Part shown: positions 1 to 9,437 of the stretch, piece after piece | How positions within the stretch are numbered: the stretch's first letter is position 1 | Layout: each line of letters begins with the position of its first letter | Origin: Bacteroidota bacterium | Lineage (GTDB): Bacteria; Bacteroidota; Bacteroidia; Bacteroidales; Prolixibacteraceae | DNA: 64,000 nucleotides | Assembly: GCA_023428545.1 (NCBI GenBank) | Contig: JAEYXH010000016.1 | Location: 1 to 64,000 of the forward strand | Direction: 5' to 3' | Notes under the pieces: model-generated | What the model saw: the letters and a program-made list of their open reading frames with translations, nothing else | What the model was told of the DNA's origin: nothing | The model's database searches: none | Translations under genes and position numbers: made by a program

Positions 1-26
1 GATAGTTGATGTTTTTTTCAGGCTAT

Positions 27-58
27 CTTGTTATCTCTCATCACATTTTTTATATTTG
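27..58 (+). promoter_or_regulatory. Bacteroidetes-type promoter of the first gene
   Basis: A TATATTTG box at 51-58 fits the Bacteroidetes -7 consensus TAnnTTTG. A CTTG at 27-30, 20 bases upstream, is one base from the -33 element TTTG. A TTG codon inside the -7 box could open the reading frame earlier, but it would lie upstream of the transcription start, which supports the ATG at 116. Confidence 0.55.
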
Positions 59-115
59 CGTCCGCCAAACAAGGAAGATTTGAAACTTGAAAAGTACATA
101 TCACGGAATTCCATA

Positions 116-481
116 ATGAGGCTGGGAGTTTTCCTGGTCCTCGTCATGCTTGCATGGATGTATGATTCAGGTCAACATGAAACTTTACAGATACCGGTAC
201 CTGCTGAAACCGAGGATCAGGCACCGCTTGAACATTCCGTGTTATATTACTGTAATCCGGTAACGGTTCTCTCCTATAAACTACCGGTTCAGAAATTTTC
301 AATCAGGAAATTTTCGGAAGATCATCTGAATTTCAGGCTGATGTTTCATCATACGGCATTGGCTTTTCATATCCTGAAAACAGAATCGCCCTGTGGCTAT
401 TTTGATATGGCTGTCCGGAATCTCACTTCATTCCGGCATTATCATTTTTCGTCACCCGACGACCAACCTCCCCTGGGTTGA
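116..481 (+). CDS. Small hypothetical protein with N-terminal membrane segment
   Basis: I do not recognise this 121-residue protein. I start it at the ATG at 116, not at the in-frame TTG at 56, because the TTG lies inside a promoter -7 box. The first 14 residues after Met are hydrophobic (RLGVFLVLVMLAWMY) and could be a signal anchor. The rest is a soluble stretch of about 100 residues. It has two cysteines and is rich in histidine toward the C-terminus: FHH, AFH and RHYHF, followed by the tail SSPDDQPPLG. Histidine enrichment could mean metal binding, but no defined motif supports this. It has its own promoter and precedes secDF by about 100 bases, without evidence of a shared function. Confidence 0.5.
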   Translation: MRLGVFLVLVMLAWMYDSGQHETLQIPVPAETEDQAPLEHSVLYYCNPVTVLSYKLPVQKFSIRKFSEDHLNFRLMFHHTALAFHILKTESPCGYFDMAVRNLTSFRHYHFSSPDDQPPLG

Positions 482-579
482 TATTTCCTTCATTTTAGGA
501 AATTTGCCGGTTTCTTTTCCGGTTATCTGAATGAATTTTATTCAAAGAATTTATAATTAACCATCTTAAATTTTTATTC

Positions 580-3500
580 ATGCAAAACAAAGGTGCAATT
601 TTGACATTTGCCATCTTGCTTGCGGCAGTCTGTCTCTACCAGCTGACCTTTACCTTTAAGGCAGGTCAGGTAGAAAAGCAGGCCAAAGAATTCGCGCAGG
701 GAGATCCGGCAAAAGAGTATGTCTACCTCGATAGCATTTCGGGAGAGACAGTGTACAATTTTCTGGGACTTAAAAAGTTCACCTACAAAGATGTAAAAGA
801 GCTTGAAATGAACCTGGGTCTTGACCTCAAGGGAGGTATGAACGTAACCCTTGAAGTATCGGTCGTTGATGTGATCCGGGCGCTTGCCAATTACAATCCC
901 GATACCACTTTCAATGCGGCTCTCACAAGGGCAGGCCAGATGCAGAGGAACAGTACACAGGATTTTGTGACCCTTTTTGGACAAGCATTCCAGGAAATTG
1001 ACCCGAATGCCCAGCTGGCAGCGATTTTCAATACCTTGGAACTTAGGGAAAGGGTGAGCTTCAACTCCACCAATGCCGAAGTTCTCGATGTGATCCGCGA
1101 GGAAACCAATGCTGCCATCGATAACTCATTCAATATTCTTAGAACCCGTATCGACCGGTTCGGTGTAGCCCAGCCCAATATCCAGCAGCTGCAAACACGC
1201 GGTCGTATACTGGTTGAACTTCCTGGTATCGATAACCCGGAAAGGGTAAGAAAACTGCTCCAGGGAACTGCACAGCTTGAATTCTGGGAAACCTATGAGA
1301 ACCAGGAAGTGTATCCTTATCTTATCCAGGCGAACCAACGGCTTAGGGAAATCACAGCTCCCCAGTCGGAAACAACTGAATCGGCAGATTCTGCAGTGGT
1401 GGCAGAAGACATGGAAGTTGCTGTTGAAACCCCCGAAACTGAGGGCGACTCAGCAACCACTGAATCTGTTGCCTCACTTTTGGAGGAACTCCAGAGCGAT
1501 TCAACAGGCGTATCTCCATCAGGAGAGGGTGACCTGGAGAATTTCAGGAAAGAATTTCCGCTCTTTGCCATTCTTTCTCCCAGCACCGACCAGATGGGGA
1601 ACCTCTTCCCCGGACCGGTAGTGGGTATGGCCCATTTCAAGGATACATCTGAAATTAACACCATTCTGGCGAGGGAACAGATCCGGAATATTTTCCCAAG
1701 GAACATGCTTTTCCGCTGGACTGCCAACTCAGTGGATGAAACCGGAAATTTTTTCCGTTTGATCGCACTGAAATCAACCACCCGTGATGCCATGGCTCCC
1801 CTCACCGGAGATGCCATTACGGATGCCCGTCAGGATTTTGACCAGTTTGGTGGCCGTCCCGAGGTTGCAATGAGCATGAACAGTGAAGGCTCCAAAACCT
1901 GGGCACGCATGACCAAGGAAAATATCGGAAAATCAATTGCCATCGTATTGGATGGTTATGTCCGTTCGTTCCCAACCGTCCAAAATGAAATCACCGGTGG
2001 ACGATCAAGTATCACTGGCCTCGAAGACATCGAAGAAGCAAAGGACCTTGCAAACATCCTGAAATCAGGTAAGATGCCCGCACCTGCCCATATTATACAG
2101 GAAGAAGTGGTTGGACCCTCACTGGGTAAAGAAGCCATCTCATCCGGTATGTACTCATTCCTGATTGCATTTATCCTGGTTCTTGTTTACATGCTTTTCT
2201 TCTATAGCAAAAAAGCTGGTCTCGCAGCAAACATTGCACTTTTGATCAACCTCTTCTTTATTGTTGGGGTTCTTGCATCATTGGGGGCAGTCCTGACCCT
2301 ACCGGGTATCGCGGGTATCGTTCTTACCATGGGTATGGCTGTTGATGCCAACGTAATTATATATGAAAGGGTTCAGGAAGAGCTGAATGCCGGCAAAGGC
2401 CTGAAGCTTGCAATTGCCGACGGTTATAAAAATGCCTATTCTGCCATTATCGACGGCCAGGTTACAACCATGCTTACAGGTATTGTTCTGTACATGTTTG
2501 GTTCGGGACCGATCAAAGGTTTTGCCACCACATTGGTTATCGGTATCCTGACATCACTCTTCACGGCCATCTTTATTACACGTATCATTTTTGAATGGCA
2601 GCTGAAACGTAATGTCAACATTACGTTTACATCGAAAATGACCAGCAGTTGGCTTCAGAATACGCATATCAAGTTCCTTGAAAAGAGGAAGATTGCTTAC
2701 ATCATTTCAGGATCCCTGATTGTGATATCTCTGATTTCATTTGCTGTCCGTGGATTTAATCTGGGCATCGACTTCAAAGGGGGTCGTACCTATACCGTGA
2801 GGTTTGACCAGGATGTGCAGGTTTCTGATGTTCAGAGGGCATTGGCTGGTGCATTTGGTACAGTGCCCGAAGTTAAGACCTTTGGAAGCAATAACCAGGT
2901 AAGGCTGACTACCACTTATAAAGTGGATGACATGACCGATACGGTAGATGGCGAGGTTGAACAACTTTTATACAAAGGCCTTGTCGACGGAGGATTCCTG
3001 AACAATGTGTCGTTTGAGGATTTCTCGGCCAATTACCGTCTGAGTTCCCAAAAAGTGGGGCCAACCATCTCCCATGACATTAAGAGGGATGCGATCATTG
3101 CGATTATTTTCTCACTGGTCATCATTTTCCTTTATATCCTGGTTCGATTCAGCAACTGGCAGTATGGTCTCGGAGCGGTAGTGTCACTGGCACACGACTC
3201 ATTGATCACTTTGGGTGTTTTCTCCCTCTTCTATTCCATTATGCCATTCTCGATGGAAATTGACCAGGCATTTATTGCTGCGATCCTGACTGTTCTTGGT
3301 TATTCAATCAACGACACCGTTATTGTATTTGACCGAATCAGGGAGTACACAAAACTCTATCCGAAACGTGAAATGGGGTTAACCATGAACCAGGCCGTCA
3401 ATGCAACGCTGAGACGTACCTTCAGTACTTCATTGTCGACCATTGTGGTGTTGCTGGCTATTTTCCTCTTCGGTGGAGCGACCATTCGCGGGTTTACGTT

Positions 3501-3615
3501 TGCCTTGCTTGTGGGTATTGGAATAGGTACCTATTCTTCCATATTCGTGGCTACCCCGATAGTGTATGAAACTCAACAGCGTATTCGCAAAGCACTGGAA
3601 AAGAAACAGGGCTGA
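580..3615 (+). CDS. secDF: Protein translocase subunit SecDF (fused)
   Basis: This is a single-chain SecD-SecF fusion of 1011 residues, the proton-driven RND-type factor that pulls preproteins through SecYEG on the periplasmic side. The SecD half has an N-terminal membrane segment (about 7-25), the signature LGLDLKGGMN at 79-88, a large periplasmic domain, VGPSLGKEAI at 511-520 and membrane helices to about 670. The SecF half begins near 690 and carries GIDFKGGRTY at 729-738, then TM segments with GYSINDTVIVFDRIRE. A Glu/Thr/Ser-rich low-complexity stretch at about 261-320 lies in the SecD periplasmic domain and looks like a lineage-specific insertion. The gene stands alone and is closed by a strong hairpin terminator. 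Confidence 0.97.
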   Translation: MQNKGAILTFAILLAAVCLYQLTFTFKAGQVEKQAKEFAQGDPAKEYVYLDSISGETVYNFLGLKKFTYKDVKELEMNLGLDLKGGMNVTLEVSVVDVIRALANYNPDTTFNAALTRAGQMQRNSTQDFVTLFGQAFQEIDPNAQLAAIFNTLELRERVSFNSTNAEVLDVIREETNAAIDNSFNILRTRIDRFGVAQPNIQQLQTRGRILVELPGIDNPERVRKLLQGTAQLEFWETYENQEVYPYLIQANQRLREITAPQSETTESADSAVVAEDMEVAVETPETEGDSATTESVASLLEELQSDSTGVSPSGEGDLENFRKEFPLFAILSPSTDQMGNLFPGPVVGMAHFKDTSEINTILAREQIRNIFPRNMLFRWTANSVDETGNFFRLIALKSTTRDAMAPLTGDAITDARQDFDQFGGRPEVAMSMNSEGSKTWARMTKENIGKSIAIVLDGYVRSFPTVQNEITGGRSSITGLEDIEEAKDLANILKSGKMPAPAHIIQEEVVGPSLGKEAISSGMYSFLIAFILVLVYMLFFYSKKAGLAANIALLINLFFIVGVLASLGAVLTLPGIAGIVLTMGMAVDANVIIYERVQEELNAGKGLKLAIADGYKNAYSAIIDGQVTTMLTGIVLYMFGSGPIKGFATTLVIGILTSLFTAIFITRIIFEWQLKRNVNITFTSKMTSSWLQNTHIKFLEKRKIAYIISGSLIVISLISFAVRGFNLGIDFKGGRTYTVRFDQDVQVSDVQRALAGAFGTVPEVKTFGSNNQVRLTTTYKVDDMTDTVDGEVEQLLYKGLVDGGFLNNVSFEDFSANYRLSSQKVGPTISHDIKRDAIIAIIFSLVIIFLYILVRFSNWQYGLGAVVSLAHDSLITLGVFSLFYSIMPFSMEIDQAFIAAILTVLGYSINDTVIVFDRIREYTKLYPKREMGLTMNQAVNATLRRTFSTSLSTIVVLLAIFLFGGATIRGFTFALLVGIGIGTYSSIFVATPIVYETQQRIRKALEKKQG

Positions 3616-3640
3616 TTGCAGACCCAACTTCCATAAAATA

Positions 3641-3670
3641 AGAAAGCCTGGCACTATGCCGGGCTTTTTT
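3641..3670 (+). terminator. Rho-independent terminator of secDF
   Basis: An 11-bp stem (3643-3653 with 3657-3667, one G-U pair) encloses a 3-base loop, and the stem runs into six T residues. It lies 25 bases after the secDF stop. Confidence 0.85.
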
Positions 3671-3706
3671 ATTGGGCTTTTGAAATGATATTATGTGATG
3701 GATTAA

Positions 3707-4615
3707 TTATTCAGACACTTTTCGAAGCACGTAAATGACCGAACTACACTTTGCAGTGTTAAAGAGGCTTTTCAGCCACGAGATCTTGCCAATCACCAAC
3801 CCTTTCAACAAGGGGAAAGAACGCTTCCGGTATTTTTCACTCATCATGGAAATGTAAAAGGCATCAAAGGGCATTCGGTGCATGGCTTCAACCCTGAATC
3901 CGTGTTTTCCTGCCAATTGCCTCACCTGGGCTGGGTTGAAATGCCAGAGGTGCCGGGGTACATCCCAGGCTGCCCAAAAAGGGCCATAATGTTTTGCATC
4001 CGTTGATTCAGGGTTCGGAAGGGCAATGATCAATGCCCCTTCAGGTGTCAGTTTTGAGGAAATGCCTTTCCAGTGTGCATCCAGGTCGGGAAGATGTTCC
4101 ATGACATGCCACAAGGTAATGGCATCAAAAAATTCACCCGATGGGTGAAACAGATCAGTTTCGGGCAGGATTTTGATTCCCCATTTTTCAAATGCCATGT
4201 TGCGCGCATCGGGATCCTTTTCGGTGCCTGATACCGACCATCCCTTCTGACGGGCATAATTGAGAAAATACCCTGTGCCCGCCCCAATGTCAAGTAAACG
4301 CCCGGTCTCTTTACCGGTATATTTTTTTAATATACTCAGTTTTCTGGCCAGCATATACTCTCTTACGAAATGGTATACCTGGTTGACCAATCCTTGACGT
4401 GTATCGGAATGCGAAATGTAGTCATCCGACTTATAATACCTTCCCAGATCACTCTGCGACGGAAGATTTGCGGTGAAATGGAGTCCGCATCCTTCACATT
4501 TAAGGATTGGAAATTTTTCACCGGTGATGAAATGATCTATGCATTGAAAAGCAGATGTAGAACCGCAATGGTTACACACCGGGCAAACAAAAGGTGCTGC
4601 ATTCATTGGAACCAA
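3707..4615 (-). CDS. Class I SAM-dependent methyltransferase with zinc-ribbon N-terminus
   Basis: The 302-residue protein opens with a treble-clef/zinc-ribbon-like region: Cys11, Cys14, Cys40 and Cys43 in two CxxC pairs, with extra Cys17 and Cys25. A Rossmann methyltransferase domain follows, with motif I LLDIGAGTGYF at about 107-117 and LWHVMEHLPD further on, as in Methyltransf_23/UbiE-like enzymes. This architecture is common in bacterial enzymes of unknown substrate, often near cell-surface polysaccharide genes, but no such neighbours are seen here. The zinc ribbon may help bind substrate. The gene is monocistronic as far as the sequence shows, and an ATG at codon 4 is an equally possible start. 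Confidence 0.85.
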   Translation of the reverse strand: MVPMNAAPFVCPVCNHCGSTSAFQCIDHFITGEKFPILKCEGCGLHFTANLPSQSDLGRYYKSDDYISHSDTRQGLVNQVYHFVREYMLARKLSILKKYTGKETGRLLDIGAGTGYFLNYARQKGWSVSGTEKDPDARNMAFEKWGIKILPETDLFHPSGEFFDAITLWHVMEHLPDLDAHWKGISSKLTPEGALIIALPNPESTDAKHYGPFWAAWDVPRHLWHFNPAQVRQLAGKHGFRVEAMHRMPFDAFYISMMSEKYRKRSFPLLKGLVIGKISWLKSLFNTAKCSSVIYVLRKVSE

Positions 4616-4673
4616 ACTATTTTGTGCAAATTAACCAATATCGGTTGAATTTGGCAGGTGCAGTCCCTAAATG

Positions 4674-5393
4674 TTATTCGGCGATTGAAAACCGGGCCGA
4701 AATCTGGGAAGATATCTTTATTTTTTTCAGTTCATCAACTGATTCCATCTGGCTTTCCTCCATCGCACCCGTGGTCTTCATCATCATCCGGTCACCATAG
4801 GGCATCAACCACTGGTTATCCTGGGTTTCGGACACAGAGATGACTTTACCGGGTTTCTCCCCAATGCTTTCCAGGAGATAGGTTGCTTTGTCCCTGGCGT
4901 TTTGCAAGGCCTTGATTCTGGCTTCTTTCTCGATTTCTTCAATTCGTGTATGGGTCATCTCCCGTATGTACATATTTTTGAAACCTTTGGTATCGGCCAT
5001 TTGGGCCACGTTGTTGACCACGGAAAAGTCGTTCAGCCTGATCTCAAGCTGTTTGCTGATCAAAAAGTCCCTGCCGGTCTGTCGCCACCAGTTGCCCATA
5101 CCCTGAACCTTAACCTGGTCCTTTTTTACACCCGCCTTATAGAGTGCCTGAAGAAGGTCGTTCTCGATTTTTGCAATGGGAACTTTGGTTCGGTAGTCCT
5201 TCTCGTCTGCCTTTTTCTTGAATTCTTCCTCCCAGTATTCACTAATTGTCAGGGAAAGAACGAACTCATCTGGTTCCACTTCCGTTTCATATTTTCCGGT
5301 TACGTCAATGTGCCTGACAGGGGCCATCTCCTGGCTGAACAAGGAGGTAGTGCATAGCAATATTGCCAAAGCGCTTAATATGAGATTTTTCAT
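4674..5393 (-). CDS. SIMPL-domain (DUF541) secreted protein
   Basis: A 239-residue exported protein. Residues 1-20 form a signal peptide (MKNLILSALAILLCTTSLFS, then QE). The remainder reads as a SIMPL/DUF541 domain: an opening DVTGKYETEVEPDEFVLSL strand, a central LEIRLNDFSVVNNVAQ segment and RIEEIEKEARIKALQNARDK, which is the usual helix before the last strands. SIMPL proteins are periplasmic or surface proteins of poorly defined role, related to YggE/BP26, which is linked to oxidative stress. The gene lies between the methyltransferase and queA and is separated from queA by a terminator, so it is probably its own unit. Confidence 0.85.
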   Translation of the reverse strand: MKNLILSALAILLCTTSLFSQEMAPVRHIDVTGKYETEVEPDEFVLSLTISEYWEEEFKKKADEKDYRTKVPIAKIENDLLQALYKAGVKKDQVKVQGMGNWWRQTGRDFLISKQLEIRLNDFSVVNNVAQMADTKGFKNMYIREMTHTRIEEIEKEARIKALQNARDKATYLLESIGEKPGKVISVSETQDNQWLMPYGDRMMMKTTGAMEESQMESVDELKKIKISSQISARFSIAE

Positions 5394-5506
5394 GATTGTA
5401 AAAGTTATTTTGTTTATAATTCACGTCTGTGTCACTGGTTTTCTGTTATCATTTTATGGATAACGGAAACAGTTTCCTCTACCAAACGCAAAAAACAGGC
5501 CACAAA

Positions 5507-5540
5507 AAAAGCCACATGCCCGACAAGGCACATGGCTTTT
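5507..5540 (-). terminator. Rho-independent terminator of the ftsX-queA operon
   Basis: A 14-bp stem (5507-5520 with 5527-5540) closes a 6-base loop. Two mismatches on the plus strand become G-U pairs when read as minus-strand RNA. The stem then runs into a minus-strand T tract, which fixes its orientation as the end of the queA transcript. Confidence 0.8.
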
Positions 5541-5557
5541 CCTTTCATTTACATGGA

Positions 5558-6616
5558 TCAGATAATCAGCATGGCATCGCCATAAGTACCGAACCTGTAA
5601 TCATGCTTTATTGCAAGCCTGTATGCTTCCATCAACAGATCGTACCCGGCAAATGCAGAAACCATCATCAGCAGGGTAGATAGGGGAAGATGAAAATTGG
5701 TAATCATTGAGTTGGCCACACTGAATTCAAAGGGTGGAAAAATAAATTTGTTTGTCCATCCCTCGTAAGGTTTCAGGTATCCCTGGGTTGAAACCGAGCT
5801 TTCCAGAGTTCTCATGACAGTGGTTCCCACGGCACAGATGTTTTTCCTTGCATCCTTGGCTTTGTTGACCCTGTCGCAGGTTCCCTCGGTAACCCAGATC
5901 TGTTCAGAGTCCATCTTGTGTTTGGTAAGGTCCTCCACATCAACACTCCGGAAATTGCCCAACCCTACATGCAAGGTAATATAAGAGAAGTCGACCCCCT
6001 TTATTTCGAGTCTTTTCATCAGTTCCCGACTAAAATGCAGCCCGGCGGTTGGCGCAGCGACCGCGCCTTCGTGCTTTGCAAAGATGGTTTGGTAACGATC
6101 CTTATCTTCGGGTTGAACCGGCCTGTTGATGAATTTAGGCAGTGGGGTTTCACCCAGGCTGTAAAGCGTTTTCTTGAATTCATCGTAGTTGCCATCGAAC
6201 AGGAAACGTAAAGTCCGGCCCCTTGAGGTAGTGTTATCGATCACCTCGGCCACAAGCATGTCGTTTTCGCCAAAATAGAGTTTATTGCCGATCCTGATTT
6301 TCCTTGCGGGGTCAACAAGCACGTCCCAAAGCCTTTGCTCGCGATTCAGCTCGCGCAGCAGAAATACCTCAATTTCGGCTCCGGTTTTTTCCTTGTTCCC
6401 ATAGAGGCGGGCAGGAAATACTTTGGTGTCGTTAAAAATCAATACATCACCGTCATCAAAATAGTCAAGTACGTCCTTGAACATTTTATGCTCTATCGTA
6501 CCTTTAGCCCTGTCGAGAACCATTAATTTTGATTCATCCCGGTTGGGGGAAGGGTGAAGGGCAATTTTTTCGTCAGGTAGTTTATACTTGAATTTCGATA
6601 ATTTCATTTCTGCCAT
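5558..6616 (-). CDS. queA: S-adenosylmethionine:tRNA ribosyltransferase-isomerase QueA
   Basis: QueA moves the ribosyl part of S-adenosylmethionine onto 7-aminomethyl-7-deazaguanine in tRNA to make epoxyqueuosine. The 352-residue length is normal. Family signatures are visible: [13 protein letters not shown] at the N-terminus, the segment [16 protein letters not shown], the strongly conserved [27 protein letters not shown], and the C-terminal [18 protein letters not shown]. The Met four residues in (MKLSKF) is the more usual start in this phylum. It is the last gene of the ftsX-DUF3098-uppP-truB-queA operon, 16 bases after truB, so two tRNA-modifying enzymes are co-transcribed. Confidence 0.97.
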   Translation of the reverse strand: MAEMKLSKFKYKLPDEKIALHPSPNRDESKLMVLDRAKGTIEHKMFKDVLDYFDDGDVLIFNDTKVFPARLYGNKEKTGAEIEVFLLRELNREQRLWDVLVDPARKIRIGNKLYFGENDMLVAEVIDNTTSRGRTLRFLFDGNYDEFKKTLYSLGETPLPKFINRPVQPEDKDRYQTIFAKHEGAVAAPTAGLHFSRELMKRLEIKGVDFSYITLHVGLGNFRSVDVEDLTKHKMDSEQIWVTEGTCDRVNKAKDARKNICAVGTTVMRTLESSVSTQGYLKPYEGWTNKFIFPPFEFSVANSMITNFHLPLSTLLMMVSAFAGYDLLMEAYRLAIKHDYRFGTYGDAMLII

Positions 6617-6632
6617 ATCTTCCGCTAATTAT

Positions 6633-7379
6633 TTATTTAACTTCTTCTACTGTTTTCATTTCGCTGACCTGTTTTAAAAAATCATCCACAGTCCAGGCAT
6701 TTTCCACATGGTAGTCACCGCTTTTAGTTCGTCGCAGGTCTGTCAGGTAAGCACCTGACCGGAGTGCTTCTCCCAGATCCCTTGCAAGGGCCCTGATATA
6801 AGTGCCTTTGCTGCAAGTAATGCGGAGTGTAAGTGTGGGCATTTCAAACGAAATGACTTCAATATTTGTAATAACAACCGTTTTTGCTTTTAGTTCCGGA
6901 TCAACCCCTTTACGGGCATGTTCATAGGCGCGTTTCCCATTGATTTTCACCGCTGAAAATACCGGGGGCACTTGCTCAATCGTGCCGGTGTACCGGCAAA
7001 TCGCTTCCTGAATCAAGGACATGTCGATATGATCAGTGGGGAATGTCCCGTTTTCTTCGCTTTCAAGGTCATACGAGGGAGTGGTGGCTCCGAGTTTCAA
7101 AGTTGCGATATATTCTTTTTGTTCGGCCTGGAGATTATCAATCATCTTGGTGGCCTTCCCTGTACACAAAATGAGTAAACCGGTGGCCAAAGGGTCCAGC
7201 GTACCGGCATGGCCAACCTTTAGTTTCTTGATCTTGTGTGTTCTGGAAATGGTATTACGCACTTTGCTGACCAAATCAAATGATGTCCATCCGTAGGGTT
7301 TATCAAACAACAGGATTTCTCCTTCCGAAAAGTGATATGCAACGGCTGATAATGTCTTTACCGACATGAAATTGTTCAA
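6633..7379 (-). CDS. truB: tRNA pseudouridine(55) synthase TruB
   Basis: TruB makes pseudouridine at position 55 in the T-loop of tRNAs. The 248-residue protein has the core FDKPYGWTSFDLVSKVRN, the catalytic loop GHAGTLDPLATGLL with nucleophile Asp62, and KINGKRAYEHARKG and CSKGTYIRALARDLG, both typical of the family. It is shorter than E. coli TruB because it lacks a full C-terminal PUA domain, as in many Bacteroidetes. It is 23 bases after uppP and 16 bases before queA. Confidence 0.96.
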   Translation of the reverse strand: MNNFMSVKTLSAVAYHFSEGEILLFDKPYGWTSFDLVSKVRNTISRTHKIKKLKVGHAGTLDPLATGLLILCTGKATKMIDNLQAEQKEYIATLKLGATTPSYDLESEENGTFPTDHIDMSLIQEAICRYTGTIEQVPPVFSAVKINGKRAYEHARKGVDPELKAKTVVITNIEVISFEMPTLTLRITCSKGTYIRALARDLGEALRSGAYLTDLRRTKSGDYHVENAWTVDDFLKQVSEMKTVEEVK

Positions 7380-7402
7380 TTATTTTCCGTAATCCTTGAT
7401 TT

Positions 7403-8188
7403 TCAGGCTGCAAAGATAGCAATAAGCCCAATAATGACGCAGTATATTGCGAAATAAATAAGGTTTCCCCTGGAAACCAGTCGGATCATAATTCGGCAAG
7501 CTGCCAATCCGGATAAAAAAGCAGCCAAAAATCCAGTGGTTAGTTGAAGGAATCCGATTTTCAATTCATCATTCCAGTCTCCTTTAACTATATCCAAAAA
7601 CACGGCGCCCAATATGGGGATCAATACCATGAGGAAGGAGAAACGGGCTACCTCTTTGCGGTCGTTGCCAAGCAACAACCCGGTCGCAATGGTTGCCCCG
7701 CTTCTTGATATCCCCGGAAGGACAGCTATAGTTTGTGCGATGCCTATCAGAAAGCTATGTTTAAACCCGATCTGGCCGGTAAGCTTCCCTTTTTTGAAAT
7801 GTGCAAACGAGAGCAAGGTGGCTGTGGCCATCAGGCATATGCCGATCAGTGTAAGGTTCTCGGTAAATACCGATTCGACCTGTTGGCGAAAGAACAGACC
7901 CACCACTGCAACAGGTATTGCTGAAACCAACAGCATGGCGATATATCGGGTTTCGCTGTTCCACCTGAACTGGAGGCCTCCTTTGACAAGATTCATGAAA
8001 TCATTTCTGAAAACCACGATTGTGCTAAGAACCGTTGCAGTATGAACGACAATGGTGAATGAGAGGTTTTCAGTATTGGAAATATTAAGCAGGTGATTGC
8101 CCAGTTCGAGATGTCCACTGGAACTAACAGGCAGAAATTCGGTAAGTCCCTGGATCAACCCAAGAAGGAAAGCTTCAAAAACAGTCAT
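7403..8188 (-). CDS. uppP: Undecaprenyl-diphosphatase UppP/BacA
   Basis: This integral membrane enzyme dephosphorylates undecaprenyl diphosphate, recycling the lipid carrier for peptidoglycan and surface polysaccharides; it can confer bacitracin tolerance. The 261-residue protein has the two family signatures: LIQGLTEFLPVSSSGHL (about 11-27) and LPGISRSGATIATGL (about 157-171, catalytic Arg162). Roughly seven to eight hydrophobic helices fill the rest. It sits between DUF3098 and truB with gaps of 15 and 23 bases. Confidence 0.97.
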   Translation of the reverse strand: MTVFEAFLLGLIQGLTEFLPVSSSGHLELGNHLLNISNTENLSFTIVVHTATVLSTIVVFRNDFMNLVKGGLQFRWNSETRYIAMLLVSAIPVAVVGLFFRQQVESVFTENLTLIGICLMATATLLSFAHFKKGKLTGQIGFKHSFLIGIAQTIAVLPGISRSGATIATGLLLGNDRKEVARFSFLMVLIPILGAVFLDIVKGDWNDELKIGFLQLTTGFLAAFLSGLAACRIMIRLVSRGNLIYFAIYCVIIGLIAIFAA

Positions 8189-8203
8189 GGATAAGGGTTA
8201 AGG

Positions 8204-8464
8204 TTATTCGTCGGATTTTGACCTTTTCATGATGGCATAAATCTGAAAAACAAATCCGAACAGCAATACCATGGGTGCGAGCGTAATTCTCCTGAAGTTG
8301 AACATTTCGGAATTAAAGACTTCAGGGTCATTACTCTTTCCGCCAACCATGAGCAAAAATCCAATGATGATGATGACAAATCCAATCGCCATCAGTTTAT
8401 AATTTTCCGGTCCGAGCGGGAAGCGGGGATTGTCTTTCAATTGGTTGTTATCCTGTTTGCTCAT
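8204..8464 (-). CDS. DUF3098 family small membrane protein
   Basis: An 86-residue protein with two hydrophobic helices (roughly LMAIGFVIIIIGFLLMVGG and LAPMVLLFGFVFQIYAIM) joined by a short loop, VFNSEMFNFRRIT. This matches DUF3098, a Bacteroidetes family of unknown function found between ftsX and uppP. The conserved position suggests a link to the envelope or division, which is inference only. It is 34 bases after ftsX and 15 bases before uppP. Confidence 0.85.
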   Translation of the reverse strand: MSKQDNNQLKDNPRFPLGPENYKLMAIGFVIIIIGFLLMVGGKSNDPEVFNSEMFNFRRITLAPMVLLFGFVFQIYAIMKRSKSDE

Positions 8465-8498
8465 CAGTCAATTTTTTTGAATGGACAAAGATAGTTTT

Positions 8499-9377
8499 TT
8501 AATAAAACAATTCATCAAACCTCATTCTCAGGAATCTGTTTACCGCAAAATAGGTTGATATCCAGGATAGAAGGATGCCGGCAACAAAAACTGTCAGAAC
8601 CACAAGACCCAATACGGTCAGATCCTCAAGGTTGACAATGCCGCTAATTTCCTTTTTATAGGTCAGCATCAGGGCTGCCAGTCCGGCACACGCCAAAATG
8701 GCCCCATATATGCCGAAGAGAATGCTTTTTCTTACAAAGGGCCTTCTGACAAAATTCCGGGTGGCTCCAACCAAGAGCATATTGTTGATGATAAATCGCT
8801 GGGCATAGATGGATATGCGGATGGTATTATTGATCAATACACTAAAGACAAAAACCATGAGGGCACTGAAGATAATCAGGAACAGGCTGATTTTCCTGAC
8901 ATTTTCGTTGATAATGGAAACCAGGCTCTTTTGATAAAATACCTCCCTGACCTGTGGGTACTGAAGCATGTTTTTTTCAAGTATGATGAGGCTGTCGGAG
9001 TTTGTATAAGGTGCGAAAAGCCTGACTTCAAAGGAGGAGAAAAGGGGATTGTATCCCAAAAATCCCTTGAAATCCTCACCCAGCTCCTCTTCCAGGGCCT
9101 TGGCGGCAGCTTCTTTGTCGATAAAAGTTACCTCTCTGGAAAAAGGTTGTGCATTAAGTGAAATTTCAAGCTTTCGGATTTCAGAATCAGGTAAGTCTTC
9201 ATGCAAAATCAGCGTAAATCCGATTTTTTCACGAACATAGTCGGTCAGTCTTCCGGCATTTAGCAAAACCAGGGCAAGTAATCCCAACAGGAACAAAACC
9301 AGCGTTATGCTAATGGTGGAGGTCAGGTAGGAAGTGAAAATTCTTTTTTTCAGTCTTCTGGGCTTTGTTCGTGCCAT
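8499..9377 (-). CDS. ftsX: Cell division protein FtsX
   Basis: FtsX is the membrane partner of the ATPase FtsE and passes a signal to periplasmic peptidoglycan hydrolases during division. The 292-residue protein has the FtsX/MacB layout: a cytoplasmic basic start (RTKPRRLKKRIFTSY), TM1 at about 20-42, an extracytoplasmic domain to about 165, and three more TM segments, with NNTIRISIYAQRFIINNML between TM2 and TM3 being typical of FtsX. It is the first gene of the five-gene operon. ftsE is not adjacent, as is usual in this phylum. Confidence 0.93.
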   Translation of the reverse strand: MARTKPRRLKKRIFTSYLTSTISITLVLFLLGLLALVLLNAGRLTDYVREKIGFTLILHEDLPDSEIRKLEISLNAQPFSREVTFIDKEAAAKALEEELGEDFKGFLGYNPLFSSFEVRLFAPYTNSDSLIILEKNMLQYPQVREVFYQKSLVSIINENVRKISLFLIIFSALMVFVFSVLINNTIRISIYAQRFIINNMLLVGATRNFVRRPFVRKSILFGIYGAILACAGLAALMLTYKKEISGIVNLEDLTVLGLVVLTVFVAGILLSWISTYFAVNRFLRMRFDELFY

Positions 9378-9404
9378 GCTCTGTCAATAATGATTCATGT
9401 GTAA

Positions 9405-9437
9405 CAAAAATAATTAAAATAGCATGAATTGAGCAAC
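9405..9437 (-). promoter_or_regulatory. Probable promoter of the ftsX operon
   Basis: Read on the minus strand, TATTTTTG at 9412-9405 fits TAnnTTTG, and GTTG at 9437-9434, 21 bases upstream, resembles the -33 element. It lies 28 bases before the ftsX start. Confidence 0.5.
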
